Assembly: GCA_018673925.1 (NCBI GenBank)
Contig: JABHBL010000015.1
Location: 1 to 64,000 of the forward strand
Reading direction: 5' to 3'
DNA: 64,000 bases
Origin: Fidelibacterota bacterium
GTDB taxonomy: Bacteria > Fidelibacterota > UBA8477 > JABMPR01
Below, piece after piece: positions 36,173 to 45,169 of this stretch; positions within the stretch are counted from its first letter, which is position 1, and every line of letters begins with the position of its first letter. The notes under the pieces are model-generated. The model was not told the DNA's origin, searched no databases, and was given only the letters and a program-made list of their open reading frames with translations. The translations under genes were made by a program, and so were the position numbers.

Positions 36173-38533
36173 CTAAATTTTGAATTCTACGCCAAATGTG
36201 GGTAGAAAGGGAAACATTCCAATACCTTCGACCGTTCCTGCTGAAAGATCCCAGTTGTAAATAAAGGTGTTGAAATGGTTGGTTGCATTGATGATTTGGA
36301 TTTTAAATAGTCCATCAATATTGAACGGGCTGATCTTTCTTGAGTAGCTCAGATCTACACGAAAGTAATCAGGATAACGTACTGAATTACGGGCACCTTT
36401 AATTTCCTGAAGATCAGAATACGGGTTTGTAAAATTGAAACCTGAATTATGCTGAGTATATGTGTATCCAACGGTGGGAGTATAAAGATTCGAGCTACTC
36501 CCTGTCACTGTTAATCCAAATGAGTTTTTCTTGGAGGCGGCATAGTTCAGGACAAGGTTTGCGGAGTAAGGTTGATCAAATTTAGACTTATATATTTCGC
36601 CATCGCTGGCGACAATGTTTCCATCACTATTAAAATCGAATTCTTGTTGGCTATCCATATAGGAAATGCCCAACCACCCCGTGACCTTTCCTGTATTTTT
36701 TTTGACCAATAGTTCTGTGCCGTAGACCACCGCAGTGCCTTCAGTATAATCATCAGTAGGATCTGCAAAGTCTTGATCGGGATTTATAACAAGTGTGTTA
36801 CTATAGGGTTTGTAGTAACCTTCAATACTGGTGAACCAGCCCTCACCAAGCCACTGCTCCAAGCCGAGGATAAAATGTTGAACTCGCTTTGCTCCATAAT
36901 TCTCAGGGATGGGGTTCCAAAAGTCGACAATGCTGAGAATGGCATCCTCGTCCTGGGCTGTAAAAATAAACTGGTTATAGATTCCCCAGGCACCTTTTAG
37001 CGCCAAATCTTTGTTCAAGAGATATTTAAAACCGAATCTGGGTTCGTAATAGAGATTATCATGCGCAGAGTATTTGGTAAGACGTAAACCCCCCTGAAGC
37101 ATGATGACCGGGTTAGGCTGCCACTTATCCTGAAGGATAGCGCTGAAGATCCTATTGTCCTCTTGCTCATCAATGAAGTTAATATTGCCATCTCCAATAT
37201 TAAAATTTACTCCCAGACCTTTGACTTCGAGACCCGTTGTTGCCATATGTTCCGAAGAGATGTACCAATCCAATTCCTCCTTGATTGTCCAATCATTTAT
37301 TTCATTAAAAACAATAAATTCCGCCGCGGCTTCGGTACCAGATGTATCTGTTGCAGAATATTGAAGATTTACATCAAATTGGTAATTCGTATTCGCCATG
37401 GATAGAGTTGATACAATTTTTGTGTTGGGTACCCAGCGCCACTCTACACTTTTGGTAGAATTACCCCAATCCCAGCGAAAGTTTACATCTGAGCTTGCTT
37501 GTTCAAGCTGGAATTCGATTCGGTCGCGACCCTGGTACTGCGAATAACTTAGGCGGTTGGTCGGATTGATATTCTGAATCACCTTACCCTGGAAATCATA
37601 AAAATAATATGACCAATCCATGGGCTCATCTTTGGCCCAGTAATATAATCTGGCGAGTTGATCAAAATAGGTGCGTCTCCCCGAAAACATCCATGATCCT
37701 TTGCCAACTGGTCCTTCGAGCAAAAGTTTTGAGCTGAGTAAGTTAACCTCCCCGGCTACTTGACTCACATCGAAGTATTCCCCTAACTTTTTTCCAGCAA
37801 ATAATTTGTTATGCCTCGAATCACCTTCTCTGCCTGTAATACTGAGGACTGATGAAATGCGATTCCCATATTTTGCAGGGAAACCTCCTGCTATAAACTC
37901 AGCATCCGCTATGGCGTCTGCATTAAAAGTTGAAAAAACACCACCCAGATGAAAGGGGTTGTAGATCTCTATTCCATCCAACATAATCAAATTTTCATCT
38001 GGACTACCGCCACGCACGACCAGTGCTGATGAAAAATCACTAGACGACTGAACACCTGGTAGGAGTTGCAAAGTTCTGAAAATATCTGCTTCGACAAATG
38101 CAGGCATAAGTTTGACATCGCGCATGGAAAGACTGACAGCGCTCACTTCGACTTGCCTTTCAAAGCGTTGCCTCTCGCCTGTGACAACGACCTCTTGACC
38201 TTCTATATCTGCTGGTTGAATTTCAAAATCTTGCCTCTGTTCAATCCCCGCAACCACGGATATCTCTCGTTCAGAACGTTCGTGTCCGATGATGGTCACT
38301 ATCATCGTATAATTGCCAGTGGGTACGTTCGCTATGTTGTAGTAACCAGCGATATTGCTTGCAGCGCCAATATTCGTGTCCTTGATGGTTACATTGGCGT
38401 ACATGAGTGGCTCGCCTGTATCAGCATGCCGAAGCAGTCCATTTATTCTACCATATCTAGACTGAGCATTACCCGGATCTGGCATCATAATCGCCAGGAT
38501 GAGGGTTAGACTCAGTAGGGTGTATCTTTTCAT
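36173..38533 (-). CDS. TonB-dependent receptor with carboxypeptidase-regulatory-like domain
   Basis: 786 residues. Signal peptide 1-23, then a CarboxypepD_reg-like beta-sandwich (about 28-110, GRINGLLRHADTGEPLMYAN). A plug domain follows (about 120-230; LPGVQSSSDFSSALVVRGGSPDENL), then a 22-strand-type barrel ending in a Phe/aromatic-rich strand (FGVEFKI). It imports a large substrate (siderophore, vitamin, peptide or glycan) through the outer membrane using TonB energy. It is not the large SusC type and has no SusD neighbour. The lipoprotein gene follows nine bases on. Confidence 0.93.
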   Translation of the reverse strand: MKRYTLLSLTLILAIMMPDPGNAQSRYGRINGLLRHADTGEPLMYANVTIKDTNIGAASNIAGYYNIANVPTGNYTMIVTIIGHERSEREISVVAGIEQRQDFEIQPADIEGQEVVVTGERQRFERQVEVSAVSLSMRDVKLMPAFVEADIFRTLQLLPGVQSSSDFSSALVVRGGSPDENLIMLDGIEIYNPFHLGGVFSTFNADAIADAEFIAGGFPAKYGNRISSVLSITGREGDSRHNKLFAGKKLGEYFDVSQVAGEVNLLSSKLLLEGPVGKGSWMFSGRRTYFDQLARLYYWAKDEPMDWSYYFYDFQGKVIQNINPTNRLSYSQYQGRDRIEFQLEQASSDVNFRWDWGNSTKSVEWRWVPNTKIVSTLSMANTNYQFDVNLQYSATDTSGTEAAAEFIVFNEINDWTIKEELDWYISSEHMATTGLEVKGLGVNFNIGDGNINFIDEQEDNRIFSAILQDKWQPNPVIMLQGGLRLTKYSAHDNLYYEPRFGFKYLLNKDLALKGAWGIYNQFIFTAQDEDAILSIVDFWNPIPENYGAKRVQHFILGLEQWLGEGWFTSIEGYYKPYSNTLVINPDQDFADPTDDYTEGTAVVYGTELLVKKNTGKVTGWLGISYMDSQQEFDFNSDGNIVASDGEIYKSKFDQPYSANLVLNYAASKKNSFGLTVTGSSSNLYTPTVGYTYTQHNSGFNFTNPYSDLQEIKGARNSVRYPDYFRVDLSYSRKISPFNIDGLFKIQIINATNHFNTFIYNWDLSAGTVEGIGMFPFLPTFGVEFKI

Positions 38534-38768
38534 TCGATCTTCTTTCTATTTCAGCTACTACCAATCAGGGCTGTTTCCTCAGGCTACATTATAAATACTA
38601 AATCTAAAGAATCAAATTATAACTGCGCGTTATGCGCGTTTATTGTTAAGTATTTCTTACCTTACTGAGAATGGGGGAATGTAATCGGTAACGCGTGGGG
38701 TGTAGGTTATTAATCGATGAATGTTCATGTTGAGGGGTTTATCTTGCATAATTACAAGATAAAAAAAA

Positions 38769-38790
38769 GAAGGCAGGACCCCCTGCCTTC
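38769..38790 (-). terminator. Intrinsic terminator after DUF6249 gene
   Basis: GAAGGCAGG (38769-38777) pairs with CCTGCCTTC (38782-38790). On the minus strand it is followed by eight T residues, 34 bp past the stop of the small membrane protein gene. Confidence 0.9.
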
Positions 38791-38824
38791 TTCTTGTATG
38801 AAAAGGACACTATCTGAGAGGTGA

Positions 38825-39169
38825 CTATTCCTCTTCAGAACCTGCCTTTTGTTCATCGATTCGATATACAATAAGATAAGCTGCACCCACCGCTACCGGG
38901 ATTAAGCCCCAGACCCACATACCTGCGGGTGCATCATTGGGAATAGCCAACGCCATTCCCAGCGTCATAACAATTCCCAGAAAGAGCCATACCAAGCCAG
39001 GCAAGAGGCGATTCCTGTTTACTTCAGGAAACTTCACCTCAACGCCCTTTTCAATGGCGGCGAGAATTTCACTACTCTCGATTTTTCGTCTCTGATTTTT
39101 CAAGATCATGGCTGCGATTGCAACTGCTGCGAATGATAAAAACATTGTGATAGGTATAAAGGCGTCCAT
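38825..39169 (-). CDS. DUF6249-like small membrane protein
   Basis: 114 residues with an N-terminal membrane helix (about 5-22), a charged cytoplasmic loop (RRKIESSEILAAIEKGVEVKFPE) and two further helices (about 57-100). The layout matches DUF6249 proteins, which in FCB bacteria commonly lie beside ECF sigma factor genes. AAGGAG precedes the ATG. It is divergent from the sigma factor gene, with which it may share regulation. Function unknown. Confidence 0.72.
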   Translation of the reverse strand: MDAFIPITMFLSFAAVAIAAMILKNQRRKIESSEILAAIEKGVEVKFPEVNRNRLLPGLVWLFLGIVMTLGMALAIPNDAPAGMWVWGLIPVAVGAAYLIVYRIDEQKAGSEEE

Positions 39170-39230
39170 TATATTCTCCTTTTAATAGATTTTTGCTTCA
39201 TCGTGGTATTAGACCAAGTCCAGTTTGAAT

Positions 39231-39290
39231 TTGTTGCAGCATCCTGATCTTTTTTTTAAAAAAAGAAATCTTTTCTGGAAACTGCAACAA
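39231..39290. promoter_or_regulatory. Long hairpin between sigma factor and DUF6249 genes
   Basis: TTGTTGCAG (39231-39239) and CTGCAACAA (39282-39290) form a perfect inverted repeat. Inside it TTTTTTTT and AAAAAAA (39251-39264) with flanking GAT/ATC can extend the stem. It lies upstream of the probable sigma factor start and would be in its leader or promoter. Confidence 0.5.
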
Positions 39291-39320
39291 AATGACATCT
39301 TGGAGGGTCTAAGTATTAAT

Positions 39321-39872
39321 ATGATCAGTATGATTACCACGAGTCGCCGTAAACCACAAGAGACTTTTCCAGAGATTGTCAAAAATCATGGTGAACGAAT
39401 TTATAATCTGGCCCTCATGAAATGTAACCAAGTAGAGCTGGCTGAAGATATTTGTCAAGAAACCTTTATTCGAGTTTATAAAGGGCTGGAAAAGTTTAGA
39501 GATGAAGCCCAACTGGGGACCTGGATATATAGGATTGCTCTAAATGTATGTCATACTATGATCAAAAGGGAATCTCAGCTCTCCTCAAGATTAATCCCCC
39601 TGGAGGATAGAGCGGATCTTGAACCTGAAGAGCTCAATAGCGATGTTCAGGATATTTTTATCAAGGATGTGGAGAAGGAGCAAATCAGAGAAGCCATTGC
39701 AGCCCTATCACACAGCCAATCTGATGCCATCACACTTTACTACTTGAAAGAATTCCAATACACTGAAGTGGCAAATATCATGGATCTACCAATAAATACG
39801 GTGAAATCCCATATTCGTCGTGCCAAAACAAATTTAAAACTACTATTAATGGAGGTCTATGATGAGACCTAA
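39321..39872 (+). CDS. ECF-type RNA polymerase sigma factor
   Basis: 183 residues from MISMITT. The frame is open 32 codons earlier, but that part translates a hairpin and homology begins near residue 15. A GGAGGG lies upstream, somewhat far (13 bases). Region 2 includes AEDICQETFIRVYKGLEKFR and TWIYRIALNVCHTMIKR; region 4 has LSHSQSDAITLYYLKEFQYTE-like sequence and the HTH PINTVKSHIRRAK. It should direct stress or envelope genes. The next gene overlaps its end and probably encodes its membrane-bound antagonist. Confidence 0.88.
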   Translation: MISMITTSRRKPQETFPEIVKNHGERIYNLALMKCNQVELAEDICQETFIRVYKGLEKFRDEAQLGTWIYRIALNVCHTMIKRESQLSSRLIPLEDRADLEPEELNSDVQDIFIKDVEKEQIREAIAALSHSQSDAITLYYLKEFQYTEVANIMDLPINTVKSHIRRAKTNLKLLLMEVYDET

Positions 39873-40239
39873 TAATTCTAAAAGGCTAGATGACATTGAT
39901 AAACTACTTGAAAACTCCTGGGAGAATCCACCAGCGCAGTTTGAACAGCAACTAATGGCAATTCCATCGCAACTCGCTTTGGCCCAAAATCGCAAGTTGG
40001 ATCGAATCTCGTTATTCCTAAATGCTATTCTCATGGTATGGGGCGCAGGGCTGGTCATGTTTTTCTGGACGCCAGTAAATAGGATGATTGTCACCCTGTC
40101 ACAAGGAGTGCTTGGGATCAGTGTTTTGTCACCCCAACTACTAATGAACCCCGTCGTTGGATTAATTGCCTTGACCTGTTTAATGCTTGGATGGGTTTGG
40201 ATGGATATGGAAAAACATCCCGGGGTTACTAAGGCTTAA
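39862..40239 (+). CDS. Small membrane protein, candidate anti-sigma factor
   Basis: 125 residues from MRPNNSK, with GGAGG six bases upstream; an ATG directly before it is possible. A soluble N-terminal part (about 1-55, KRLDDIDKLLENSWENPPAQFEQQL) is followed by two membrane helices (about 58-75 and 95-115). It overlaps the ECF sigma gene by 11 bp, the usual position of an anti-sigma factor. No zinc-binding ZAS motif is seen, so the assignment rests on context. A terminator follows at once. Confidence 0.6.
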   Translation: MRPNNSKRLDDIDKLLENSWENPPAQFEQQLMAIPSQLALAQNRKLDRISLFLNAILMVWGAGLVMFFWTPVNRMIVTLSQGVLGISVLSPQLLMNPVVGLIALTCLMLGWVWMDMEKHPGVTKA

Positions 40240-40241
40240 AA

Positions 40242-40270
40242 AAAAGAGCCCTCAAAAAGAGGGCTCTTTT
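40242..40270. terminator. Bidirectional intrinsic terminator
   Basis: AAAAGAGCCCTC pairs with GAGGGCTCTTTT around AAAAA. It lies between the converging sigma-factor unit and the rubrerythrin gene and can serve both. Confidence 0.93.
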
Positions 40271-40290
40271 AATATCACTTGAGTTTGAGT

Positions 40291-40869
40291 TTACCAGTTT
40301 TCTCCTAAGAGCTCAAAGTATTCCTGTGGATGTAGGCAAGCTGGACAGGCTTTAGGAGCATCTTCACCTTCGTGGAGGTAGCCACAGTTGATGCAACGCC
40401 AGACAACTTTACCATTACGTTTGAAAACCCTACCTTCTTCAAGATTCTTAGCGAGGTCTGCATAGCGTTTGCCATGTTGCTTCTCAGCTATGGCGATGGT
40501 CTCAAAGGCAATAGCCACTGCCTTAAAGCCTTCTTCGCGGGCAATTTTAGCGAATTCAGGATACATGGTGGTCCATTCGTATTCCTCACCTGTCGCTGCG
40601 GCCTTCAGGTTTTCAAGAGTGGTACCAATTTTACCTGCAGGAAATGTCTCAGTTATTTCCAGGTCGCCACCTTCCAAGAATTTAAAGAAGCGTTTGGCAT
40701 GTTCTTTTTCCTGGTTAGCTGTTTCTTCAAAAATCTGTGAAATTTGAACCAGACCTTCTTTTTTTGCAGCACTTGCAAAGTATGTGTATCTATTTCTTGC
40801 TTGCGATTCACCAGCAAACGCAATTAATAAATTTTTCTCAGTTTGAGTACCCTTAATACTACTAGCCAT
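40291..40869 (-). CDS. rbr: Rubrerythrin
   Basis: 192 residues. A four-helix diiron domain (Glu in FAGESQARNRY and FEETANQEKEHAKRF, Glu/His in FETIAIAEKQHGKRY) is followed by a C-terminal rubredoxin domain (CINCGYLHEG...CPACLHP). It reduces hydrogen peroxide in anaerobes and microaerophiles. AAGGAG precedes the ATG. It appears monocistronic. Confidence 0.96.
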   Translation of the reverse strand: MASSIKGTQTEKNLLIAFAGESQARNRYTYFASAAKKEGLVQISQIFEETANQEKEHAKRFFKFLEGGDLEITETFPAGKIGTTLENLKAAATGEEYEWTTMYPEFAKIAREEGFKAVAIAFETIAIAEKQHGKRYADLAKNLEEGRVFKRNGKVVWRCINCGYLHEGEDAPKACPACLHPQEYFELLGENW

Positions 40870-41121
40870 TTTAATTCTCCTTAAATGTTATGAAATGAGT
40901 CATGCATAAAATTTGCCAAAGTGGTTTATTCTGCCATGAAATGACGGTCTCTAAATCTAGGTCATATTTATTGGGTTCATACTCCAGAATAGAAACATTT
41001 TGTTCAGGATTAATTCAGACTAGATTCAGCACTGACACTGGTAAAAGCTGCTATCCGTGTGGATGAGTAGTTTGAAATAAAAGCTTCATTTAATTGAGGT
41101 CCACTTATTCTCTCAGCTGCC

Positions 41122-41194
41122 AGACCTACGTTTATTAATAAATATGGTCTCAAGCCGACACGGTTTTCTTGGAAATGAGGAAATCTGCTCCCGT
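41122..41194 (+). promoter_or_regulatory. Structured leader, two hairpins upstream of the fusion gene
   Basis: AGACC (41122-41126) pairs with GGTCT (41146-41150), enclosing TTTATT/AATAAA. ACGG (41160-41163) pairs with CCGT (41191-41194), enclosing TTTTC/GGAAA around TTGGAAATGA. The hairpins lie 56-128 bp before the start codon within a 380 bp non-coding region. They could form a riboswitch or attenuator; I cannot match a known class with confidence (a weak resemblance to the Moco motif was considered). The remainder of 40870-41249 shows nothing else. Confidence 0.4.
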
Positions 41195-41245
41195 ATTTGG
41201 AAAGAGAAGATATGTTGTTTATAAAGATTTATCCACATCTGGTTA

Positions 41246-41264
41246 ACCGATGAGCTTTATCGGT
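41246..41264 (+). promoter_or_regulatory. Hairpin containing the start codon of the fusion gene
   Basis: ACCGAT (41246-41251) pairs with ATCGGT (41259-41264) across a seven-base loop. The ATG at 41250-41252 lies within the stem, and no Shine-Dalgarno precedes it. This would hide the start codon in the mRNA, allowing translational control or pointing to a leaderless-type start. Confidence 0.5.
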
Positions 41265-42977
41265 AACAAAAACCTTTCGCAAACTGATGCAAAGGTACTC
41301 CCTGATATCTGGCTCAAAGCCGCCATGCTTGGCAGTCTCTGGGCATCCATAGAAATCATTCTAGGTAGCTTTCTCCACAATTTGCATATCCCGTTTTCAG
41401 GGACATTCCTGGCATCTGTGGGTCTGATCCTTATGATCAATGGTTACAAGTTATGGCCAGTCAAAGGGCTCTTCTGGCGGACTGCTCTTGTGACCGCTGC
41501 CATGAAGTCAATCTCGCCTTCAGCTATCATTTTTGGACCCATGATCGGCATCTTTATGGAAGGTATCATCCTGGAAGTTATGGTGCGTCTTTTCCGCCGT
41601 AATTGGCTTGGTTTTGTTCTAGGTGGGGCTCTGGCAGTTTCCTGGAGTCTGTTTCAAAAAATATTTGTGCTTCTTATGACCTATGGCCCCGATTTCGTCA
41701 AGCTGTATGAACAACTCTATTTCATGGCATCCAGGAGTTTTGGTTTTGAAGGAGATGCACCCTTTGATCTTGTGCGAGCAATATTCATTATTGATTTAAG
41801 TTTTGGTGCACTGGTGGCTGGCTTGTCCTACAGGAAAATCCGTTCTCAGAGTTCAATCTCATTTCCAGAATCGAAATTTGAGGCTGCCCCAAAGAAAGAG
41901 AATCTCTTAGTAGCATCCGCAACACAGTCATATTCAGTTCTCCTTTTCCTGGTGAATTTGATCGTCCTCATCCTGGGTCTTGCCTATCTAAGTGATATAT
42001 CAATCTCTATAGGTGGTGTTTTGGTTCTCACATATGTCACCGTCAATATTTTCAGGTATAACCGCTCTTTAAAACGCTTGAAACGACCCCAACTCTGGAT
42101 CCAACTCATTGCCATGATGGGATTATCTGGTCTTCTTTTGGGGGGTTGGGATAGCACGGCTTCACTTCTGATTGGACTTGAAACCGGTATTGCCATGGCG
42201 ATTAGAGCCTTATTGGTGATTTTTGCCTTTTCCGCCCTGAGCATTGAGATGAGAAATCCTGCCATAATTGGCTGGTTTACACGGCTGGGGATGGGAGTGC
42301 TCTTCGATTCAATATCTCTGGCTTTTGAAGTCTTACCACGTCTATTGAAACGAGTGTCCGAAATCGACCGCATCTGGAGGCACCCATTTCGCACTTTAAG
42401 CCAGCTACTAGCTGCACTAGAAGATCTGCGTGTGGAGCACCATTCAGAAAATCCCAGAGTCATCATTTTAACAGGCAATCCAGGTGATGGGAAAACCAAT
42501 ATGATTCAAGCCCTGATCAGGAATGAGAGCTTGAGGGAAATTGATTTTCATGGTTTTTATTCCAGGGGTGATTGGGTAGAGAATGAAAGAGATGCCTATC
42601 ATATCGTAGATATTCAAAGCCATGCATCTGAAACTCTGTGTGAGCGTAAAGCGCCAGCCTCAGAATGGCAGGCAGGACCCTTTAATTTTCGACGTCCCGG
42701 GCTTGAATTTGGCTGTAAAGTTCTAAACTCAATTCCCCCGCAGAATTCAGGAAGTATTGTAGTAATTGATGAAATCGGTCACCTCGAGTTGAAAGATCAA
42801 GGTTGGGGTCATTGTATGAGTGACCTGGTCAAGAATAAGACACGGATGATTTGGACGGTTCGCCCCAGCCTTCTCGATGCCGTCATTGCCAAATGGGGTT
42901 TAGACTACAAAGTCTTTGATGTTAAAAAATTTACGGAAGCACAAATAAGTAACTCTATCAGATCATTTCTGATCTAG
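41250..42977 (+). CDS. ECF-transporter-like membrane protein fused to THEP1-type NTPase
   Basis: 575 residues. Residues about 20-195 hold five to six membrane helices and resemble an ECF-transporter substrate-binding (S) component. Residues about 225-370 hold four or five more helices and then a basic/hydrophobic segment (LPRLLKRVSEIDRIWRHPF) that resembles the coupling helices of an ECF T component. Residues 401-575 are a P-loop domain of the THEP1/NTPase_1 family: Walker A TGNPGDGKT and Walker B IVVIDEIGHLEL. All three are in one open frame without frameshift. The natural reading is a vitamin or cofactor uptake protein with a built-in NTPase; the substrate is unknown. Domain assignments to S and T components are by helix pattern, not by firm motif. 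Confidence 0.65.
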   Translation: MSFIGNKNLSQTDAKVLPDIWLKAAMLGSLWASIEIILGSFLHNLHIPFSGTFLASVGLILMINGYKLWPVKGLFWRTALVTAAMKSISPSAIIFGPMIGIFMEGIILEVMVRLFRRNWLGFVLGGALAVSWSLFQKIFVLLMTYGPDFVKLYEQLYFMASRSFGFEGDAPFDLVRAIFIIDLSFGALVAGLSYRKIRSQSSISFPESKFEAAPKKENLLVASATQSYSVLLFLVNLIVLILGLAYLSDISISIGGVLVLTYVTVNIFRYNRSLKRLKRPQLWIQLIAMMGLSGLLLGGWDSTASLLIGLETGIAMAIRALLVIFAFSALSIEMRNPAIIGWFTRLGMGVLFDSISLAFEVLPRLLKRVSEIDRIWRHPFRTLSQLLAALEDLRVEHHSENPRVIILTGNPGDGKTNMIQALIRNESLREIDFHGFYSRGDWVENERDAYHIVDIQSHASETLCERKAPASEWQAGPFNFRRPGLEFGCKVLNSIPPQNSGSIVVIDEIGHLELKDQGWGHCMSDLVKNKTRMIWTVRPSLLDAVIAKWGLDYKVFDVKKFTEAQISNSIRSFLI

Positions 42978-43132
42978 TATTCCTCATTCTGTTTCATTCT
43001 ACTCCCCTGCTTTAGTTGCGTAACAATAAATATTAATGCCGTCATGAGTTGGTAATGAAACTTTTGGCGCATTGTTTGCACATGTCAAAGAAGTCAAATA
43101 TTATCTTGAAAAATGATTATAAGGGGTTCGAA

Positions 43133-45073
43133 ATGAGTGAGGTGAAAAAATTTAATCCTGCTGCTGAATTCACAGCCAATGCACACATCAAGTCAATGGA
43201 ACAATATCAGGAAATGTATGATCGCTCCGTTAATGATGAAGATGGCTTTTGGGCTGAGCAAGCAGAACGCTTGACATGGTTTAAAAAATGGGACACGGTA
43301 GCCAATTATGATATCGCCAATGCTGATATCAAATGGTTTGAAGGTGGTAAACTCAATGTGAGTTATAACTGTCTTGACCGTCATGTCGAAGATGGTTATG
43401 GTGAGAGAACCGCATTGATCTGGGAAGGTAATAATCCCAGTGAAGACAAAACTTTTACCTACAATGAACTCCTGGGAGATGTACAGAAATTTGCCAATGT
43501 CCTCAAAGCCCACGGTGTTGAAAAAGGTGATCGTGTCTGTATTTATATGCAGATGATCCCCGAGTTATCCGTTGCCATGCTCGCATGTTCTCGTATTGGC
43601 GCTATTCACTCAATTGTTTTTGGAGCCTTTAGTCCAGAATCTCTACGTGATCGTATAAACGATTCAGAATGTAAAGTCCTCATCACCCAGGATACGGGTG
43701 TTCGTGGTACCAAACTTGATATCCCCATGAAATCCAACGCTGATAAAGCGCTGGCCGAAACACCCTCTATTCAGACCTGTGTTGTGGTCAAAAGAACAGG
43801 TGCTGAAGTAAGCATGGATTCTGGTCGTGACATCTGGTGGCATGAAGGTATGGCCAAGGTTGATGCAATATGCGCTCCTGAAGAAATGGATGCTGAAGAT
43901 CCATTGTTCATTCTTTACACCTCAGGTTCCACAGGTAAACCAAAGGGTGTTCTCCATACTACTGGTGGATATTTAGTCTATGCATCAATGACACATGAAT
44001 TGGTCTTTGATTATCATGAAGATGATGTCTACTGGTGTACAGCTGATATTGGTTGGGTAACTGGTCACTCCTATATCGTTTATGGACCATTGGCTAACCG
44101 TGCCATCACCATGATGTTTGAAGGTGTGCCAAATTATCCTGATTTTGGTCGTTTCTGGGATGTGGTTGATAAGCATAAAGTTAATCTTTTCTATACAGCT
44201 CCTACTGCACTTCGTGCGTTGATGCGTGAAGGAAATGAATGGGTAGAATCCCGTGACCTTTCCACATTGAGGTTATTGGGTACGGTTGGTGAGACTATCA
44301 AATCCCCTGAATGGAACTGGTACTATAACATCGTTGGAAAGGGCAAGTGTCCTATCGTTGATACATGGTGGCAAACTGAGACAGGTGGAATTCTGATAAC
44401 TCCCCTGCCCGGTGTCACTCCTTTGAAACCAGGTAGTGCTACCATTCCTTTCTTTGGTGTTCAACCAGTACTGCTTACTGAAGATGGCAAAGAGATCGAA
44501 GGTAACGACAAGTCTGGTTTGCTGGCCATGAAAGCAGCCTGGCCAGGTATGATGAGAACGCTTTATGGCGATCATGAACGATTCAAACTAGCATATTTTT
44601 CTATGTACCCCGGTTACTATTTTAGTGGTGATGGTGCTCGTCGTGATATTGATGGTGATTACTGGATTACCGGTCGTGTCGATGATGTATTGAACATTTC
44701 AGGACATAGAATTGGAACCGCTGAAGTTGAAGGCGCTATAGGTAAAGCTGATGGTGTTGCTGAGGCAGCTGTTGTTGGATACCCCCATGATATCAAGGGA
44801 CAGGGAATTTATGCCTATGTCACCTTAATGGCAGGTATTGAAGGTTCAGACGAAATTCTGGCAAGCATTGCTGCTTCTGTTAAAAAGGAAATTGGACCAC
44901 ACGCTAAACCAGATAAGGTTCAGTTTACACCAGCATTACCAAAGACACGTTCAGGCAAAATTATGCGTCGAATTCTACGTAAGATTGCCGAGAATGAAGT
45001 TGATAGTCTTGGGGACATCTCCACACTGGCAGATCCATCTGTTGTGGATAGTCTGGTTGCTGAGAGAAAATAA
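43133..45073 (+). CDS. acs: Acetyl-CoA synthetase
   Basis: 646 residues from MSEVKKFN, selected because AAGGGG lies seven bases upstream; the frame is open 28 codons earlier. AMP-forming signatures are [32 protein letters not shown] and, at the C-terminus, [14 protein letters not shown] with the acetylatable Lys. It converts acetate, ATP and CoA to acetyl-CoA. A strong terminator follows. Confidence 0.97.
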   Translation: MSEVKKFNPAAEFTANAHIKSMEQYQEMYDRSVNDEDGFWAEQAERLTWFKKWDTVANYDIANADIKWFEGGKLNVSYNCLDRHVEDGYGERTALIWEGNNPSEDKTFTYNELLGDVQKFANVLKAHGVEKGDRVCIYMQMIPELSVAMLACSRIGAIHSIVFGAFSPESLRDRINDSECKVLITQDTGVRGTKLDIPMKSNADKALAETPSIQTCVVVKRTGAEVSMDSGRDIWWHEGMAKVDAICAPEEMDAEDPLFILYTSGSTGKPKGVLHTTGGYLVYASMTHELVFDYHEDDVYWCTADIGWVTGHSYIVYGPLANRAITMMFEGVPNYPDFGRFWDVVDKHKVNLFYTAPTALRALMREGNEWVESRDLSTLRLLGTVGETIKSPEWNWYYNIVGKGKCPIVDTWWQTETGGILITPLPGVTPLKPGSATIPFFGVQPVLLTEDGKEIEGNDKSGLLAMKAAWPGMMRTLYGDHERFKLAYFSMYPGYYFSGDGARRDIDGDYWITGRVDDVLNISGHRIGTAEVEGAIGKADGVAEAAVVGYPHDIKGQGIYAYVTLMAGIEGSDEILASIAASVKKEIGPHAKPDKVQFTPALPKTRSGKIMRRILRKIAENEVDSLGDISTLADPSVVDSLVAERK

Positions 45074-45091
45074 GACTAATTCTATCCAAAT

Positions 45092-45122
45092 AAAAAAGGG
45101 CTCAATTCTGAGCCCTTTTTTT
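45092..45122. terminator. Bidirectional intrinsic terminator
   Basis: AAAAAAGGGCTCA pairs with TGAGCCCTTTTTT around ATTC. It separates the converging acs and hsp20 genes. Confidence 0.95.
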
Positions 45123-45169
45123 GTGGTTTGACCTTTTACGTGAATACCCCTTAGTCGTATTCACGCGTT

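Noticed and set aside
36173-38533. SusC/SusD polysaccharide utilisation locus
   Set aside because: The receptor is shorter than SusC, the partner lacks SusD features, and no glycoside hydrolase is adjacent.
41122-41194. Calling the leader a Moco riboswitch
   Set aside because: Only short resemblances from memory; the core helices of that class cannot be aligned with confidence, so it is reported only as an unassigned structured leader.
41984-42499. 171-codon antisense frame in the fusion gene
   Set aside because: It is antisense to the membrane and linker region and has no membrane or domain features of its own.
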